Counted from the stretch's first letter, positions 1-7,956 are shown. The stretch is DNA of 54,787 nt from an uncultured Lachnospiraceae bacterium (GCA_934899185.1 CAKXYI010000012.1:1-54787); one strand, 5' to 3'. Numbers and translations: made by a program. The notes: generated from the sequence alone by a model not told the origin.

Positions 1-630
1 ACACTTACAGCAGATACAGGATACAAATTTGTTGATTCCACGACAGCTACCATAAATGGTAATACTGCAACAAGTGTCACAAAGAATGCGGACGGAACGC
101 TTACAGTAACATATGCTTTTCCTGCCACAGCAGTGCTTACCGCAACAGAACCGACACTTACGATGGGGAATTACCAAATAATTGATGGAGCTAATGGAAA
201 ACATACCATTGGTAAGGATGGTACATTGACCTTCCGCTCGAATGCGCCATTCAGCGAATTTGTAGCGGTATTGGTCGATGGTGTAAGGGTGGATCCATCC
301 AATTATGATGTGTCTGAAGGTAGTACGATTGTACGTCTGAAACAGTCTTTCCTGGATACGTTATCCAAGGGAAGCCATACGATTGCTATTCAGTCAATCG
401 GTGGAACAGCAACAACAAACTTTTCGGTTGCAGAAACGCCAACCCCTTCCACTCCAACCGCAGGCATTACAAATGTCCAGCCAAATGGTGGAACGCAGAA
501 AACAACAGTAAATGCAAAAGCACCGGTAACCGGAGAAACTTCACCGGTATCATGTATGGTACTTGCCCTTATTATTGTTGGTGGATTTGCGCTTTTGATT
601 GCAGAATTGCGTAAGGCACATAAAGCATAA
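1..630 (+). CDS. Sortase-anchored surface protein, C-terminal part (5' end outside window)
   Basis: The reading frame is open from base 1, so this is the last 209 residues of a longer protein. The N-terminal visible stretch resembles a beta-rich repeat (TGYKF...NADGTLTVTY). Next comes an X2-like Ig-fold module (LTFRSNAPFSEF, then VLVDG and GSTIVRLKQSFLDTL), a Thr/Pro linker, and a C-terminal sorting signal: APVTGE, a hydrophobic segment of about 20 residues with a Cys at its start, and a basic tail (RKAHKA). APVTG is a variant of LPXTG, so covalent cell-wall attachment by a sortase is likely. The last 150 or so residues are nearly identical to those of the next two genes. A GTG at 133 could be mistaken for a start but has no ribosome binding site and lies inside the domain. 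What the protein binds is not visible. Confidence 0.85.
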   Translation, partial: TLTADTGYKFVDSTTATINGNTATSVTKNADGTLTVTYAFPATAVLTATEPTLTMGNYQIIDGANGKHTIGKDGTLTFRSNAPFSEFVAVLVDGVRVDPSNYDVSEGSTIVRLKQSFLDTLSKGSHTIAIQSIGGTATTNFSVAETPTPSTPTAGITNVQPNGGTQKTTVNAKAPVTGETSPVSCMVLALIIVGGFALLIAELRKAHKA

Positions 631-646
631 ATGAAATATTATATAA

Positions 647-690
647 GACCACTACCTTGTAAGACATTGCGAGGTGGTGGTCTTTTTTTA
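647..690 (+). terminator. Rho-independent terminator of the first surface gene
   Basis: AAGACCACTACCTTG and CGAGGTGGTGGTCTT form a stem of about 13-15 bp with two G-U pairs, followed by a run of seven T. The same hairpin recurs after the next gene at 2785-2828. Confidence 0.9.
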
Positions 691-717
691 TTACTTTTCA
701 CACCCCAAAATCTACAC

Positions 718-728
718 TTCGCGCCGAA
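718..728. promoter_or_regulatory. Short palindrome TTCGCGCCGAA upstream of surface-gene promoter
   Basis: TTCG-CGC-CGAA is an inverted repeat lying about 25 bp upstream of the -10 element. The same 11 bases are kept at 2856-2866 in front of the paralogous gene while flanking bases differ. It may be an operator or activator site; no known regulator is recognised. Confidence 0.35.
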
Positions 729-753
729 CGAAATTTTAAGCCCAAAAATTAGG

Positions 754-759
754 TATGAT
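754..759 (+). promoter_or_regulatory. Probable -10 element (TATGAT) of the BspA-like surface gene
   Basis: TATGAT is preceded by AT-rich sequence but by no good -35 box at 17 bp (AAATTT). The same arrangement is found at 2892-2897. The weak -35 and the nearby palindrome suggest an activated promoter, which is inference. Confidence 0.5.
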
Positions 760-777
760 AGATATAAGAAAAGGTGG

Positions 778-828
778 ATGGAAAGAAAACCAACACCAAA
801 GGAACGGGAAAAAGGAGAATGCTTATGA
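778..828 (+). CDS. Possible 16-codon upstream ORF coupled to the surface gene
   Basis: ATG at 778 opens a frame encoding MERKPTPKEREKGECL. Its TGA overlaps the ATG of the surface gene in an ATGA junction. The paralogous leader (2916-2966) has an ORF of the same length ending at the same junction; between the copies a one-base gain is offset by a one-base loss, so length and frame are kept. The Shine-Dalgarno match (AAGG) is close and weak. The main frame is also open back to a GTG at 774, so an N-terminal extension is the alternative reading. Confidence 0.35.
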   Translation: MERKPTPKEREKGECL

Positions 829-2768
829 AAAAGACATTTGGAAAAATACTAGGAGTTTTCCTATGTTTAGGAATGGTGCTTGGACTTATGCCAAGTCAGG
901 CATTGCAGGTGTTTGCAGAGGAAGAGCCGACGCCGAATTATCTGACCTTTACGGCAGAGGAGGCGAACTCAACTTTGACACTTACATGGAACACAGATGA
1001 AAGTGTGGAGATTAGCAAAGATAGTGGTAAGAGTTGGTCGACTTATGCGAAAGGAACAACAATTACCTTAGCCCAAGTAAACGACAGTGTGCAATTTAGG
1101 GGGCAACTTACCAAACTTAATATAGATGCTTTTATACACCCGGCTTTTACCATGACGGGAAAAATCGCTGCATCTGGCAGTATAACTAGTCTTAAAGATG
1201 GAAATGGTGGAAATCTTGATACAGTAGCTTCTGGCTTTGGAGGCATGTTTATGAATTGTGATAGTCTTACACAAGCCCCGGAATTACCATCAAAAAGTGT
1301 AGTAAACGGCGGATATGAACGTATGTTCGAGAATTGCACAAGCCTGGTGGAAGCACCGAAATTACCAGCAACTACGCTGGGGTATGATGCCTATACAAGC
1401 ATGTTCTCAGGATGCACGAATATGAAGACTGGACCATCTACATTGCCTGCAACGGTTCTGAGTATTGCCTGTTACTCTAATATGTTTAAAGATTGTATAT
1501 CCCTAACAAAAGCCCCAGAACTGCCAGCAACGACATTGACGCAGGAATGCTATTTTGGCATGTTTCAGGGATGTACATCGCTACAGCAAATTCCAAATTT
1601 GCCAGCCACAAAATTAGCGCTAGATTGTTATAGATGTATGTTTAAGGATTGCAAGACTTTATCCGTGACGAGTACAAAGGATAGTAGTCACACGATAGCA
1701 TGGACATTACCAAATGCTACATTGCCGAGTGCTACAATGTTGGGATCAAATTGGAACACAGATATGTTTAAGGGGTGTACAAATGTAAATATTGGAACAC
1801 CACAGTTGAACAAAACATATTACCAACTGTGCCGCCATTCTTATAATGAGAACGATAAATGTATCTATTGTGGAGAAGCAAAACCAAAGACGTATAGTGT
1901 GACGCTCATTGCAGGAGAAGGATTAACGCGTCATCCATATCATGGCGCAGAACAGCAGACCAATTTGCTGGGAGCAATGGAGCAGGTATATTATACCGCA
2001 GACGAAGACCACTATATTCAAGATGATTATCCGATGATTACAAAAAATGGCATTACGGTGGCAAGATATGTCTTGGATGGTTGGGGACCGGTCATCATTG
2101 TAAATGGGACGCCTACGGCTGATACCACAATTACATTGCCGGCAGCACTAGCACGCAATGTAACGCCAAACCCAGAACCGAACCCGAAACCGACACCGAA
2201 TCCGGAACCAACACCAAATCCAAATCCAAATCCGACACCGACGCCAACCCCTGAAAAGCCGGTAATGAAGGATGGGGATAATGGAGAACATGTTATAGGT
2301 AAGGCAGAGACACTTACCTTCCGTTCTAGTGCACCACTCAGTGAATTTGTAGCAGTATTGGTCGATGGTGTAAAGGTGGATCCATCCAATTATGAATTGG
2401 CATCGGGCAGTACCATTGTACGTCTGAAGCAGTCTTTCCTGGATACGCTATCCCAAGGAAGTCACACGATTGCTATTCAGTCACGTGGTGGAACAGCAGC
2501 AGCAAACTTCACGATTACGGCATCTTCTAATAGTGGAAATACAGGTGCTGGCGGAACAACTGGTGGTACAACCCCTTCCACTCCAACCGCAGGCATTACA
2601 AATGTCCAGCCAAATGGTGGAGCGCAGACAGCACAGAAAACAACAGTGAATGCCAAAGCACCGGTAACCGGAGAAACTTCACCGGTATCATGCTTGGTAC
2701 TTGCTCTCATTATTGTTGGTGGATTTGCACTTTTGATTGCAGAATTGCGCAAGGCACATAAAGCATAA
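825..2768 (+). CDS. BspA-type leucine-rich-repeat surface protein with X2-like domain and sortase signal
   Basis: The protein has 647 residues. ATG 825 is chosen because AAAGGAG lies 7 bases upstream and the product then starts with a classical signal peptide (MKKTFGKILG, hydrophobic core, cleavage near VFAEE). Residues about 130-300 hold BspA-like leucine-rich repeats of 21-24 residues with the pattern MFxxCTSLxxAPxLPATTL. A Cys pair (CIYCGE) and an MF-type beta repeat follow. A Pro-rich stretch of PNPEP/PTPNP dipeptides spans the wall. The C-terminus has the X2-like module, a Gly/Thr linker, APVTGE, a membrane segment and a basic tail. BspA-type repeats in gut bacteria usually mediate adhesion; a role in binding host or bacterial surfaces is inference. 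It is flanked by paralogues with matching ends. Confidence 0.85.
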   Translation: MKKTFGKILGVFLCLGMVLGLMPSQALQVFAEEEPTPNYLTFTAEEANSTLTLTWNTDESVEISKDSGKSWSTYAKGTTITLAQVNDSVQFRGQLTKLNIDAFIHPAFTMTGKIAASGSITSLKDGNGGNLDTVASGFGGMFMNCDSLTQAPELPSKSVVNGGYERMFENCTSLVEAPKLPATTLGYDAYTSMFSGCTNMKTGPSTLPATVLSIACYSNMFKDCISLTKAPELPATTLTQECYFGMFQGCTSLQQIPNLPATKLALDCYRCMFKDCKTLSVTSTKDSSHTIAWTLPNATLPSATMLGSNWNTDMFKGCTNVNIGTPQLNKTYYQLCRHSYNENDKCIYCGEAKPKTYSVTLIAGEGLTRHPYHGAEQQTNLLGAMEQVYYTADEDHYIQDDYPMITKNGITVARYVLDGWGPVIIVNGTPTADTTITLPAALARNVTPNPEPNPKPTPNPEPTPNPNPNPTPTPTPEKPVMKDGDNGEHVIGKAETLTFRSSAPLSEFVAVLVDGVKVDPSNYELASGSTIVRLKQSFLDTLSQGSHTIAIQSRGGTAAANFTITASSNSGNTGAGGTTGGTTPSTPTAGITNVQPNGGAQTAQKTTVNAKAPVTGETSPVSCLVLALIIVGGFALLIAELRKAHKA

Positions 2769-2784
2769 ATGTAATATTATATAA

Positions 2785-2828
2785 GACCGCTACCTTGTAA
2801 GACATTGCGAGGTGGTGGTCTTTTTTTA
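2785..2828 (+). terminator. Rho-independent terminator of the BspA-like gene
   Basis: GACCGCTACCTTG pairs with CGAGGTGGTGGTC and is followed by seven T. It is a near-copy of the terminator at 647-690. Confidence 0.9.
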
Positions 2829-2855
2829 TTACTTTTCGCACCCCAAAATCTACAC

Positions 2856-2866
2856 TTCGCGCCGAA
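2856..2866. promoter_or_regulatory. Palindrome TTCGCGCCGAA, second copy
   Basis: Identical to 718-728 and at the same distance from the TATGAT of its gene. Confidence 0.35.
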
Positions 2867-2891
2867 CAAAATTTTCAGCTCCAAAATTCGG

Positions 2892-2897
2892 TATGAT
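2892..2897 (+). promoter_or_regulatory. Probable -10 element (TATGAT) of the beta-helix surface gene
   Basis: Same context as 754-759; the sequence GGTATGATAGATA is common to both copies. No strong -35 box is seen. Confidence 0.5.
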
Positions 2898-2915
2898 AGA
2901 TACAAGAAAAGGTGG

Positions 2916-2966
2916 ATGGAAAGAAAACCGACACCAAAGGGAACGGAAAAAGGAGAACGCTTATGA
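2916..2966 (+). CDS. Possible 16-codon upstream ORF, second copy
   Basis: Encodes MERKPTPKGTEKGERL and stops in an ATGA overlap with the start at 2963. It has the same length and junction as 778-828. It would couple translation of the surface protein to the leader, if translated. Confidence 0.35.
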   Translation: MERKPTPKGTEKGERL

Positions 2967-5719
2967 AGTTGAAAAAGTTATTCGGAAAAATACTTGGCGC
3001 AGGTCTATGCTTAGGAATGATACTTGGACTTATGCCAAGTCAGGCATTGCAGGTAAAGGCAGCCGATGAGCACAAACACTGCGTATGTGGAGCAACGCAT
3101 AAAGATGTTGGCGACCATACGTCGGAAACAGAAATCACATTTACGGCATGGACAAAAACGGATAGCCTGCCGGATACAGCGGGAAATTACTATCTGGAAA
3201 ATGATGTCGTACTTAATGTGCCAACAGATGCGGAGGAAATGTATCGTGGCTGGCAAGTGCCTGATGGTGTAGTACTTTGTTTAAACGGTCATAGTATTAC
3301 AGCGACAGGTAGGAATCTGAGTAATGATATTTTCGTAACGAGTAATACAACATTTACAATGACGGATTGTAAGAATAAAGGCAGGGTTACGCATGCTAAG
3401 AATGAGGATGGAATAACATATACAGGTAGTGCTATAAATGTCAGTGGGGGAACCTTCAATATGTATGGAGGATCAATTACTGGAAACGATGCTACAAGTA
3501 ATAATCCATCTGATGGTAGAAATTGTGGTGGTGGCGTGTATTTATCTGGAACGTTTAAGATGTATGGTGGCTCAATTACCAATAACCATTCGGCTAGTGA
3601 TGGTGGTGGCGTGTATATACCGAAACAGTGGGGCTGTTATTTTTATATGTATGGTGGAAATATCACAGGTAATATTACGGAAAAAGAAGGCGGTGGCGTG
3701 TACGCCGTTAGTGACATGACAGTGTCAGGCAATGTCAACATCACTGGTAATAAAAGGGCAGATAATAGTGTAAGTAATGTTGGCTTATATACCACTAATG
3801 AAGGAGTAACCAAGACCATTAAAATCGATGGCGATATGAATGGTACGATTGGCGTGTACACGGATAGAGTGGTGCCAACTGCTGAAAATCCGGTTGTTGT
3901 TGTTCAAGGAGCAACTGCAAATAAGGACTATAGTAACATTATTACCAGTGATAGTTCTAACTATAAGATTATGCGCGATAGTAGTGATTCTACGAAACTA
4001 GTGTTAACAGGGAAGGACGCAACAGAACCGGCACCTACGGAACATACACATTGTGTCTGCGGTACGAACAATTTAAGTACGAAGGGTCACAGCTGTAATA
4101 AGAATCAGGTATGGCAGGGTGTTTCTGCTCTGTCTGAAATCACCACAGGCGGATATTATTATTTGAAGAATGATGTGGTCTTGGATCAGTATGTATCAAA
4201 TGATAAAAGTTATACATGCTATGGTTGGGTAGTACCGGACAATGTAGTTTTGTGTTTAAATGGTCACGATATTATCATGAAGAACCCATTGGAAAGTGAG
4301 GTTGATAAAACTCAGACAGAAAATAAATACTATGATGGATATGTAGATGTGCTTGACATAGAAGGCCATTTTACCCTAACTGATTGTAAGACAGGCGATG
4401 CACAGGGAGAAATCACGCATGCGAAGGATGCGTCTGGTAATTCTTATTATGGTCGAGGCGTAGATGTTAAAGGTGGCATCTTTGATATGTATGGTGGAAA
4501 GATTGCCGGCAATATTGGAGCCTATGACATTGGTGGAAGCGGTATTATTATTCAGGATAGCAGTGATCGCACAACGGAAGGTACATTTAAAATGTATGGT
4601 GGTGAGATTAGTGGAAACGTTGGCAAGACAGGAGCAGGCGTGAGTGTCTTTGGCGGAACGTTTTATATGCTAGGAGGTACTGTTACAAAAAATAATGCGG
4701 ACAGCAATATTGGTTTAGGAGACGACAATGGTCATGGAGGCGGAGTATATGTTATCTATGATAGCAAACTTTGTATTTCAGGAGGAAGCATTAGTGGCAA
4801 TACTTCCAATAATACCGGTGCTGGCGTTTATTTGACTGCATCTGCAAGAAAAAATACATATTGGCATGGCGGAGCGGCAACTCTTGAGGTATCAGGCGAT
4901 GCAATGATTATCAATAACAAAAATCAGGGTAAAGAGGACAATGTTTTTTTGACAGAATCTGCAACAACGTTTGAAACAGTGCAGGCGATGCTAATTCTTA
5001 AAGATATCAGAAACAGCCGTATAGGTGTGACGACGATGGTAACACCGACGACAGGTAAACCAGTTCGTATTGCTACTGGAGCAATGGTAGACAAGGATTA
5101 TAGTAGTATCATTTTAAGTGACAATTCGGCATATAAAGTAGAACATGACAATAAAGATACAGAGGGATTAGTGTTAACTGCGATAGGTAATTACCAAATA
5201 ATCAATGGAGCCGATGGTAAACATACCATTGGTAAGGATGGTACATTGACCTTCCGCTCTAATGCTCCATTCAGTGAATTTGTAGCTGTATTGGTCGATG
5301 GTGTAAAAGTGGATTCATCCAATTATGACGTGTCTGAAGGTAGTACGATTGTACGTCTGAAGCAGTCTTTCCTGGATACGTTATCCAAGGGAAGCCATAC
5401 GATTGCTATTCAGTCAATCGGTGGAACAGCAGTAGCAAACTTCACGATTACAGCATCTTCTAATAATGGAAATACAGGCGCTGGCGGAACAACTGGTGGT
5501 ATAACCCCTTCCACCCCGACCGCAGGCATTACAAATGTCCAGCCAAATGGTGGAGCGCAGGCAGCGCAGAAAACAACAGTGAATGCCAAAGCACCGGTAA
5601 CCGGAGAAGCTTCACCGGTATCTTGTATCGTGCTTGCTATTATCATTGTGGGAGGCTTTGGACTTTTGATTGTAGAACTGCGCAGAGCACGTAGAATAAA
5701 AAAGGACATCCAGGGCTGA
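2963..5719 (+). CDS. Beta-helix (pectate-lyase-fold-like) surface protein with sortase signal
   Basis: The protein has 918 residues and starts at ATG 2963, with AGGAG 8 bases upstream and a signal peptide (MKLKKLFGKILG..., cleavage near VKAAD). The mature part has two similar halves. Each begins with an HCVCG motif, then a W/Y-rich segment with NDVVL and VVLCLNGH, then short repeats of the form GGTFxMYGGSIxGN and GGGVY. Such Gly-rich turns are typical of right-handed parallel beta-helix proteins. An X2-like module (about residues 745-835), a Gly/Thr linker, APVTGE and a membrane segment with a basic tail complete it. The tail (ELRRARRIKKDIQG) is longer than in the two paralogues. An adhesin or glycan-binding role is plausible, but no catalytic residues could be assigned. 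Confidence 0.85.
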   Translation: MKLKKLFGKILGAGLCLGMILGLMPSQALQVKAADEHKHCVCGATHKDVGDHTSETEITFTAWTKTDSLPDTAGNYYLENDVVLNVPTDAEEMYRGWQVPDGVVLCLNGHSITATGRNLSNDIFVTSNTTFTMTDCKNKGRVTHAKNEDGITYTGSAINVSGGTFNMYGGSITGNDATSNNPSDGRNCGGGVYLSGTFKMYGGSITNNHSASDGGGVYIPKQWGCYFYMYGGNITGNITEKEGGGVYAVSDMTVSGNVNITGNKRADNSVSNVGLYTTNEGVTKTIKIDGDMNGTIGVYTDRVVPTAENPVVVVQGATANKDYSNIITSDSSNYKIMRDSSDSTKLVLTGKDATEPAPTEHTHCVCGTNNLSTKGHSCNKNQVWQGVSALSEITTGGYYYLKNDVVLDQYVSNDKSYTCYGWVVPDNVVLCLNGHDIIMKNPLESEVDKTQTENKYYDGYVDVLDIEGHFTLTDCKTGDAQGEITHAKDASGNSYYGRGVDVKGGIFDMYGGKIAGNIGAYDIGGSGIIIQDSSDRTTEGTFKMYGGEISGNVGKTGAGVSVFGGTFYMLGGTVTKNNADSNIGLGDDNGHGGGVYVIYDSKLCISGGSISGNTSNNTGAGVYLTASARKNTYWHGGAATLEVSGDAMIINNKNQGKEDNVFLTESATTFETVQAMLILKDIRNSRIGVTTMVTPTTGKPVRIATGAMVDKDYSSIILSDNSAYKVEHDNKDTEGLVLTAIGNYQIINGADGKHTIGKDGTLTFRSNAPFSEFVAVLVDGVKVDSSNYDVSEGSTIVRLKQSFLDTLSKGSHTIAIQSIGGTAVANFTITASSNNGNTGAGGTTGGITPSTPTAGITNVQPNGGAQAAQKTTVNAKAPVTGEASPVSCIVLAIIIVGGFGLLIVELRRARRIKKDIQG
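5188..5690 (+). repeat. 3' conserved module (X2-like domain plus sorting signal), third copy
   Basis: About 500 bp repeated at 166-630, 2263-2768 and 5188-5690. The first and third copies are the most alike, with long runs of identity through the X2-like coding region. The shared tracts are long enough for homologous recombination between genes. Confidence 0.85.
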
Positions 5720-5747
5720 GCATTGGAAATTAAATTATAAATTTCAG

Positions 5748-5790
5748 AACAGTCATTTCTTGCAGTAGTGCAGGAAGTGACTGTTTTGTT
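5748..5790 (+). terminator. Terminator after the surface-gene array
   Basis: AACAGTCATTTCTTGC pairs with GCAGGAAGTGACTGTT around a short loop, followed by TTGTT. This hairpin is unrelated to the two duplicated terminators and marks the end of the array. Confidence 0.75.
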
Positions 5791-5968
5791 ATAAAAAAGT
5801 CGGTAGAAAATTAGTAGACTTGGTGTTATACTTGATACAAAAGACGTGGCGGTGGCAATTCGCAACCAAACATAACAAAAAGCAGATAAAACTGACAAGT
5901 TTGTATGCTGTACATGATCTTTTCTGGCATTTATAATAAAACTAGAAAAAGAGGAGGTGGTCAGTCTA

Positions 5969-6406
5969 ATGTTAGCAGAAAATCTCATCATGCTGCGTAA
6001 TCTCAAGGGGATGACGCAGGAGCAGATCGCGGAGGTGATCGGCATATCCCGGCAGGCATACGCCAAATGGGAAAGCGGCGAAACGGTACCGGACATAGCA
6101 AAATGCGACCGTCTGGCAGGATTTTACCAGATCAAGATGGATGACCTGATGCACTACAATGAGAAAGTGGGAGACGTCAGACTGGCGCCACCCCCGGAGG
6201 GTAAATTTTTGTGGGGAACCGTCAAGATGGGAAACCGGGGCACAATCGTGATACCAAAAGAGGCGAGAGATACCTACGGACTCAAGGAGGGCGACCGTCT
6301 GGTCGTCTTAGGGGATGGCGAGGGCATTGCCTTAGTCAGCGCACAGAAATTTGAACAAAGATTAAGAGAAACTATGGAACTGAGCAGAAAGATCGTGGAG
6401 GAATAA
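5969..6406 (+). CDS. Xre-type HTH / AbrB (SpoVT) fusion transcriptional regulator
   Basis: The protein has 145 residues. ATG 5969 is preferred over GTG 5957 because the GAGGAGG ribosome binding site lies at 5951-5957. Residues about 5-60 form an Xre/Cro helix-turn-helix (MTQEQIAEVIGISRQAYAKWESG). Residues about 80-130 form an AbrB/SpoVT swapped-hairpin DNA-binding domain (MGNRGTIVIPKEARDTYGLKEGDRLVVL). Two DNA-binding folds in one short chain suggest a dimer or tetramer contacting two sites. The next small gene follows after 4 bases, so the two are probably cotranscribed. The target genes are unknown. Confidence 0.85.
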   Translation: MLAENLIMLRNLKGMTQEQIAEVIGISRQAYAKWESGETVPDIAKCDRLAGFYQIKMDDLMHYNEKVGDVRLAPPPEGKFLWGTVKMGNRGTIVIPKEARDTYGLKEGDRLVVLGDGEGIALVSAQKFEQRLRETMELSRKIVEE

Positions 6407-6410
6407 GAGG

Positions 6411-6626
6411 ATGAAGTGTCCGGAATGTGGAAAAGAAATGAGAAGCGGTTATTTATTCAGCAGTAAGGATGGCGCCTTTAGTTTTGCAAATGCCGTACCC
6501 GGTGTTTTTGAAAATGCAAAAAAGGCAGAGGGCTTTGTGGAGATCACACCTTTAAAGGCAAGCCATCGTACCAGTATTGCGGCAAATTGCTGCGAAGATT
6601 GCAAGACGGTGGTATTCCACTACTAA
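6411..6626 (+). CDS. Small zinc-ribbon protein of unknown function
   Basis: The protein has 71 residues and starts 4 bases after the Xre-AbrB gene. It opens with CPECGKEM and closes with CCEDCKTVVFHY, giving two CxxC knuckles that would bind one zinc ion. The middle (SSKDGAFSF and ITPLKAS) matches the pattern of small clostridial proteins that recognise or signal through a zinc ribbon, but no function is known to me. Cotranscription with the regulator suggests a shared regulatory role, which is inference. Confidence 0.7.
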   Translation: MKCPECGKEMRSGYLFSSKDGAFSFANAVPGVFENAKKAEGFVEITPLKASHRTSIAANCCEDCKTVVFHY

Positions 6627-6672
6627 ATGGCATGCCAGCCAAAGGGACCATTACCTGACAGGAGGCGAAAAA

Positions 6673-7551
6673 ATGCATTACCAGAAGATAAATTACCCGG
6701 ACAATGACAAGGTCTGGATGGAGTGCTACATACAGGATAGCGGATTGAAATTGGGACAGGATCTGGCACGACCGGCTCTTGTGATCTGTCCCGGCGGTGG
6801 TTATGTGTATTTATCACCACGCGAGGCAGAACCGGTGGCTCTGGCATATGCAGCCAAGGGGATACAGGCATTTGTCCTGCATTATTCTCTGGGCTGGGAA
6901 GTCAAAGGTTTTCAGCCATTAAAGGAAATGGACTGGGCGATCGGTCTGATCCGTGAACATGCGAACGACTGGTATGTGGACGCAGACAAGATCCTTGCCT
7001 GTGGTTTTTCGGCAGGCGGACATCTGGCATTATCCAGCGGTCTGCTGGGAAAGAACCGACCAAATGGGTTGATTTTGGGCTATCCGGCGACAGACATGAG
7101 CGGGCAGGGGTCCGAACTGATGCAGATGCTTTTTTTTGGAAAAGAAGGACCGACGGAAGAAGACAAGATCTGGCTGAATCCGGTGCAGGCAGTGACCGAG
7201 GATGCACCAGCGCTTTTTATGTTCACGACAGCGGAGGATGCGCTTACTAGAAGATCGACCTTAGATCTGGTGATGGCATATGAAGAAAAGGGCTGTCTCT
7301 TAGAGTATCATCTTTTCCAAAAGGGACCACACGGCTATAGTCTTGCCAACGAAGCATGTGCGGACGGATCTTCCCAAGTCATTGATCCACATGTGGAAAA
7401 ATGGTTGGATCTTTCGGTGGAATGGATTTTTTCTGTGTTTGGGCAACCGGTATTTAAGGATGTATCTACCAGTCACATCATGGATGCGATCAAGGAATTG
7501 GGGATTCCGTTACCTCAGAAAGTTACAGGTAAAGGGATAGAAAATGCATAA
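6673..7551 (+). CDS. Alpha/beta-hydrolase, acetyl-esterase-like
   Basis: The protein has 292 residues. ATG 6673 is chosen because GGAGG lies 8 bases upstream and the N-terminus then fits the fold. CPGGGY (about residue 39) is the oxyanion-hole loop, GFSAGGH the nucleophile elbow with Ser113, and TAEDALT and GPHGYSL carry the likely Asp and His. There is no signal peptide, so it acts in the cytosol. The family includes esterases that remove acetyl or feruloyl groups from imported sugars or oligosaccharides. That role fits the glycosidase-rich surroundings, but the substrate cannot be read from sequence. Confidence 0.8.
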   Translation: MHYQKINYPDNDKVWMECYIQDSGLKLGQDLARPALVICPGGGYVYLSPREAEPVALAYAAKGIQAFVLHYSLGWEVKGFQPLKEMDWAIGLIREHANDWYVDADKILACGFSAGGHLALSSGLLGKNRPNGLILGYPATDMSGQGSELMQMLFFGKEGPTEEDKIWLNPVQAVTEDAPALFMFTTAEDALTRRSTLDLVMAYEEKGCLLEYHLFQKGPHGYSLANEACADGSSQVIDPHVEKWLDLSVEWIFSVFGQPVFKDVSTSHIMDAIKELGIPLPQKVTGKGIENA

Positions 7552-7578
7552 AAATAAGAGAAGACAAGGAGAGACATC

Positions 7579-7956
7579 ATGGAAAATGCATTAGAATATT
7601 TTAAGAGTCTGGTCGATCAGGACCGTTGTGATGTGGTACTTTGCAATCTGGAGCATGAGATCATCTACATGAACCCGTCTGCCATCAAAGATTATGTAAA
7701 ATGGGGTGGGGCTGATCTGATCGGGCACAGCCTGCTTGCCTGTCATAATGACAAGTCAAAAGAGATGATAAAGCGTGTGGTGGATTGGTTTGCGGCGGAT
7801 AAGAACCACAATATCGTCCATACCTTTTTCAATGAAAAACAGCAGAAGGATGTCTATATGGTCGCATTGCGCGCCGAAGACGGACATTTGATCGGCTACT
7901 ACGAAAAACACGAATTCCGAAACCGCGAGACCATGCCGTTTTACGATCTCTGGTAG
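7579..7956 (+). CDS. Stand-alone PAS-domain protein
   Basis: The protein has 125 residues, with GGAGAG 8 bases upstream of the ATG. Almost the whole chain is one PAS fold: VVLCNLEHEIIYMNPSA at the start, GHSLLACHNDKS in the middle, and GYYEKHEF at the end. The CH motif followed by a long helix resembles the PAS domain of DUF438-type proteins, where the region is linked to heme or metal sensing. No output domain is present, so it should act by binding a partner. The two-component genes 100 bases downstream are candidates, which is inference. Confidence 0.7.
   Translation: MENALEYFKSLVDQDRCDVVLCNLEHEIIYMNPSAIKDYVKWGGADLIGHSLLACHNDKSKEMIKRVVDWFAADKNHNIVHTFFNEKQQKDVYMVALRAEDGHLIGYYEKHEFRNRETMPFYDLW

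Larger units (their letters stand above)
631..910 (+). repeat. 5' conserved module, copy 1 (terminator, promoter, leader, signal-peptide codons)
   Basis: This stretch is repeated with few changes at 2769-3054. It runs from just after the stop codon of one surface gene, through terminator, promoter and leader, to the end of the signal-peptide coding region of the next. Homology stops abruptly at the signal cleavage region, where the two mature proteins become unrelated. Confidence 0.85.
2769..3054 (+). repeat. 5' conserved module, copy 2
   Basis: Second copy of the block at 631-910: terminator, palindrome, TATGAT, leader and signal-peptide codons. Both copies end with the same bases encoding GLMPSQALQV, after which the genes diverge. 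Confidence 0.85.

Noticed and set aside
2161..2250. Tandem CCNAAYCC-type repeats as a possible CRISPR or satellite
   Set aside because: They encode the Pro-Asn/Pro-Thr wall-spanning linker in frame; there are no spacers and no cas genes.
2027..2389. Minus-strand frame with Gly/Val/Phe dipeptide repeats
   Set aside because: It is the complement of the Pro-rich linker codons of the BspA-like gene, so the repeats are a by-product.
5410..6096. Long open frame on the minus strand (228 codons)
   Set aside because: It is antisense to the conserved 3' module of the surface gene and to the regulator gene, and it has no ribosome binding site and no recognisable domain.
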